A DNA stretch of 32,262 bases, taken from NCBI GenBank assembly GCA_017472635.1, contig JAFUPU010000114.1, positions 1 to 32,262 on the forward strand. The letters run 5' to 3'. The notes beneath the pieces were generated by a model that was not told where the DNA came from, made no database searches, and saw only the letters and a program-made list of their open reading frames with translations. Source of the DNA: Bacteroidaceae bacterium. GTDB lineage: Bacteria; Bacteroidota; Bacteroidia; Bacteroidales; Bacteroidaceae. Numbering within the stretch: the first letter of the stretch is position 1; each line of letters opens with the position of its first letter. The translations under genes were made by a program, and so were the position numbers. Below, piece by piece: positions 31,996 to 32,262 of this stretch.

Positions 31996-32262
31996 ATGGC
32001 AAAAATCATTGTACAAAACACGGAGATAACCGTATTGCAGCAAGATGAAAAGGATTATATATCTTTACAGGTATGGCAAATGCAAGAGGAGGAGAAAGTC
32101 GTGCTGCTGATGTCATAAAGAACTGGCTTCGAAACCGTTATACTATTGAATTTTTGGGGACTTGGGAAATGATTCACAACTCCAGTTTTAAAGTGGTCGA
32201 ATTTGACCACTTTAGAATGCAGGCAGGCTTGCCTAGTTTCGTTTTGAGTGTCAGTGAATGGA
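31996..32262 (+). pseudogene. KilA-N domain protein, frameshifted, cut by the window end
   Basis: The frame from ATG 31996 reads MAKIIVQNTEITVLQQDEKDYISL and then stops at 32116. One base earlier in phase (from 32067) the protein goes on: TGMANARGGESRAADVIKNW, then YTIEFLGTWE, VVEFDHFRMQAGLPSFVLSV, running off the edge. This is the KilA-N DNA-binding domain, common in phages and bacterial accessory regions. A single missing base between 32066 and 32067 would explain the break. The rest of the gene is outside, so later damage cannot be judged. Confidence 0.82.

Overview
The window looks like a chromosome segment of a gut-type Bacteroidales bacterium (Bacteroides or a close relative). The evidence is repeated TAnnTTTG promoter boxes, the DUF4252 and DUF4488 families, a TatA/TatC pair with no TatB, secreted GH28/GH2 enzymes and the rplM-rpsI-rpsB-tsf order. 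No species is assigned.

Layout: (1) 1-4720: the 3' end of a 5S rRNA and its terminator, a tandem-repeat spacer, then purB, an rluB-like pseudouridine synthase with a low-complexity N-terminus, and asnS. (2) 4737-9423: a secreted DUF4488 protein, a GH28 lipoprotein and a secreted GH2 enzyme, suggesting breakdown of a pectin-type glycan. (3) 9493-11528, minus strand: DUF4252, ECF sigma factor, small membrane protein (putative anti-sigma), DUF4252, packed as one operon. (4) 11724-15937: a polyferredoxin membrane protein interrupted by an in-frame TGA, a Tat-exported iron-sulfur aldo/keto reductase, tatA and tatC. (5) 15967-26762: a five-gene minus-strand efflux cluster (ATPase, two MacB/FtsX-type permeases, HlyD-type adaptor, TolC-type channel) with a divergent response regulator/histidine kinase pair. 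(6) 26897-30172: rplM, rpsI, rpsB and tsf with structured leaders. (7) 30179-32262: a long polypyrimidine tract, degenerate repeats and three broken accessory genes: a frameshifted minus-strand gene, a RhuM-like gene with an internal deletion, and a frameshifted KilA-N gene that leaves the window.

The strongest new signal is regulatory. An identical 22-base stretch containing a perfect 7-1-7 palindrome occurs twice, only in the efflux/two-component cluster. One copy lies between the TolC gene and the divergent response regulator gene, the other upstream of the second permease gene. In both places it sits 60-61 bases upstream of a TAnnTTTGCAAA promoter element on the minus strand. This suggests that the adjacent response regulator, which has a receiver and a Fis-type HTH but no AAA+ domain, controls both transcription units.

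Other notable signals are paired GGACCC/GGGGTCC repeat elements, one of which supplies the last 20 residues of the TolC-type protein; a leader repeat that reads as a seven-residue peptide repeat; a promoter segment duplicated 840 bases apart in front of the RhuM-like and KilA-N genes; and several single-base lesions that could be real decay or assembly errors.
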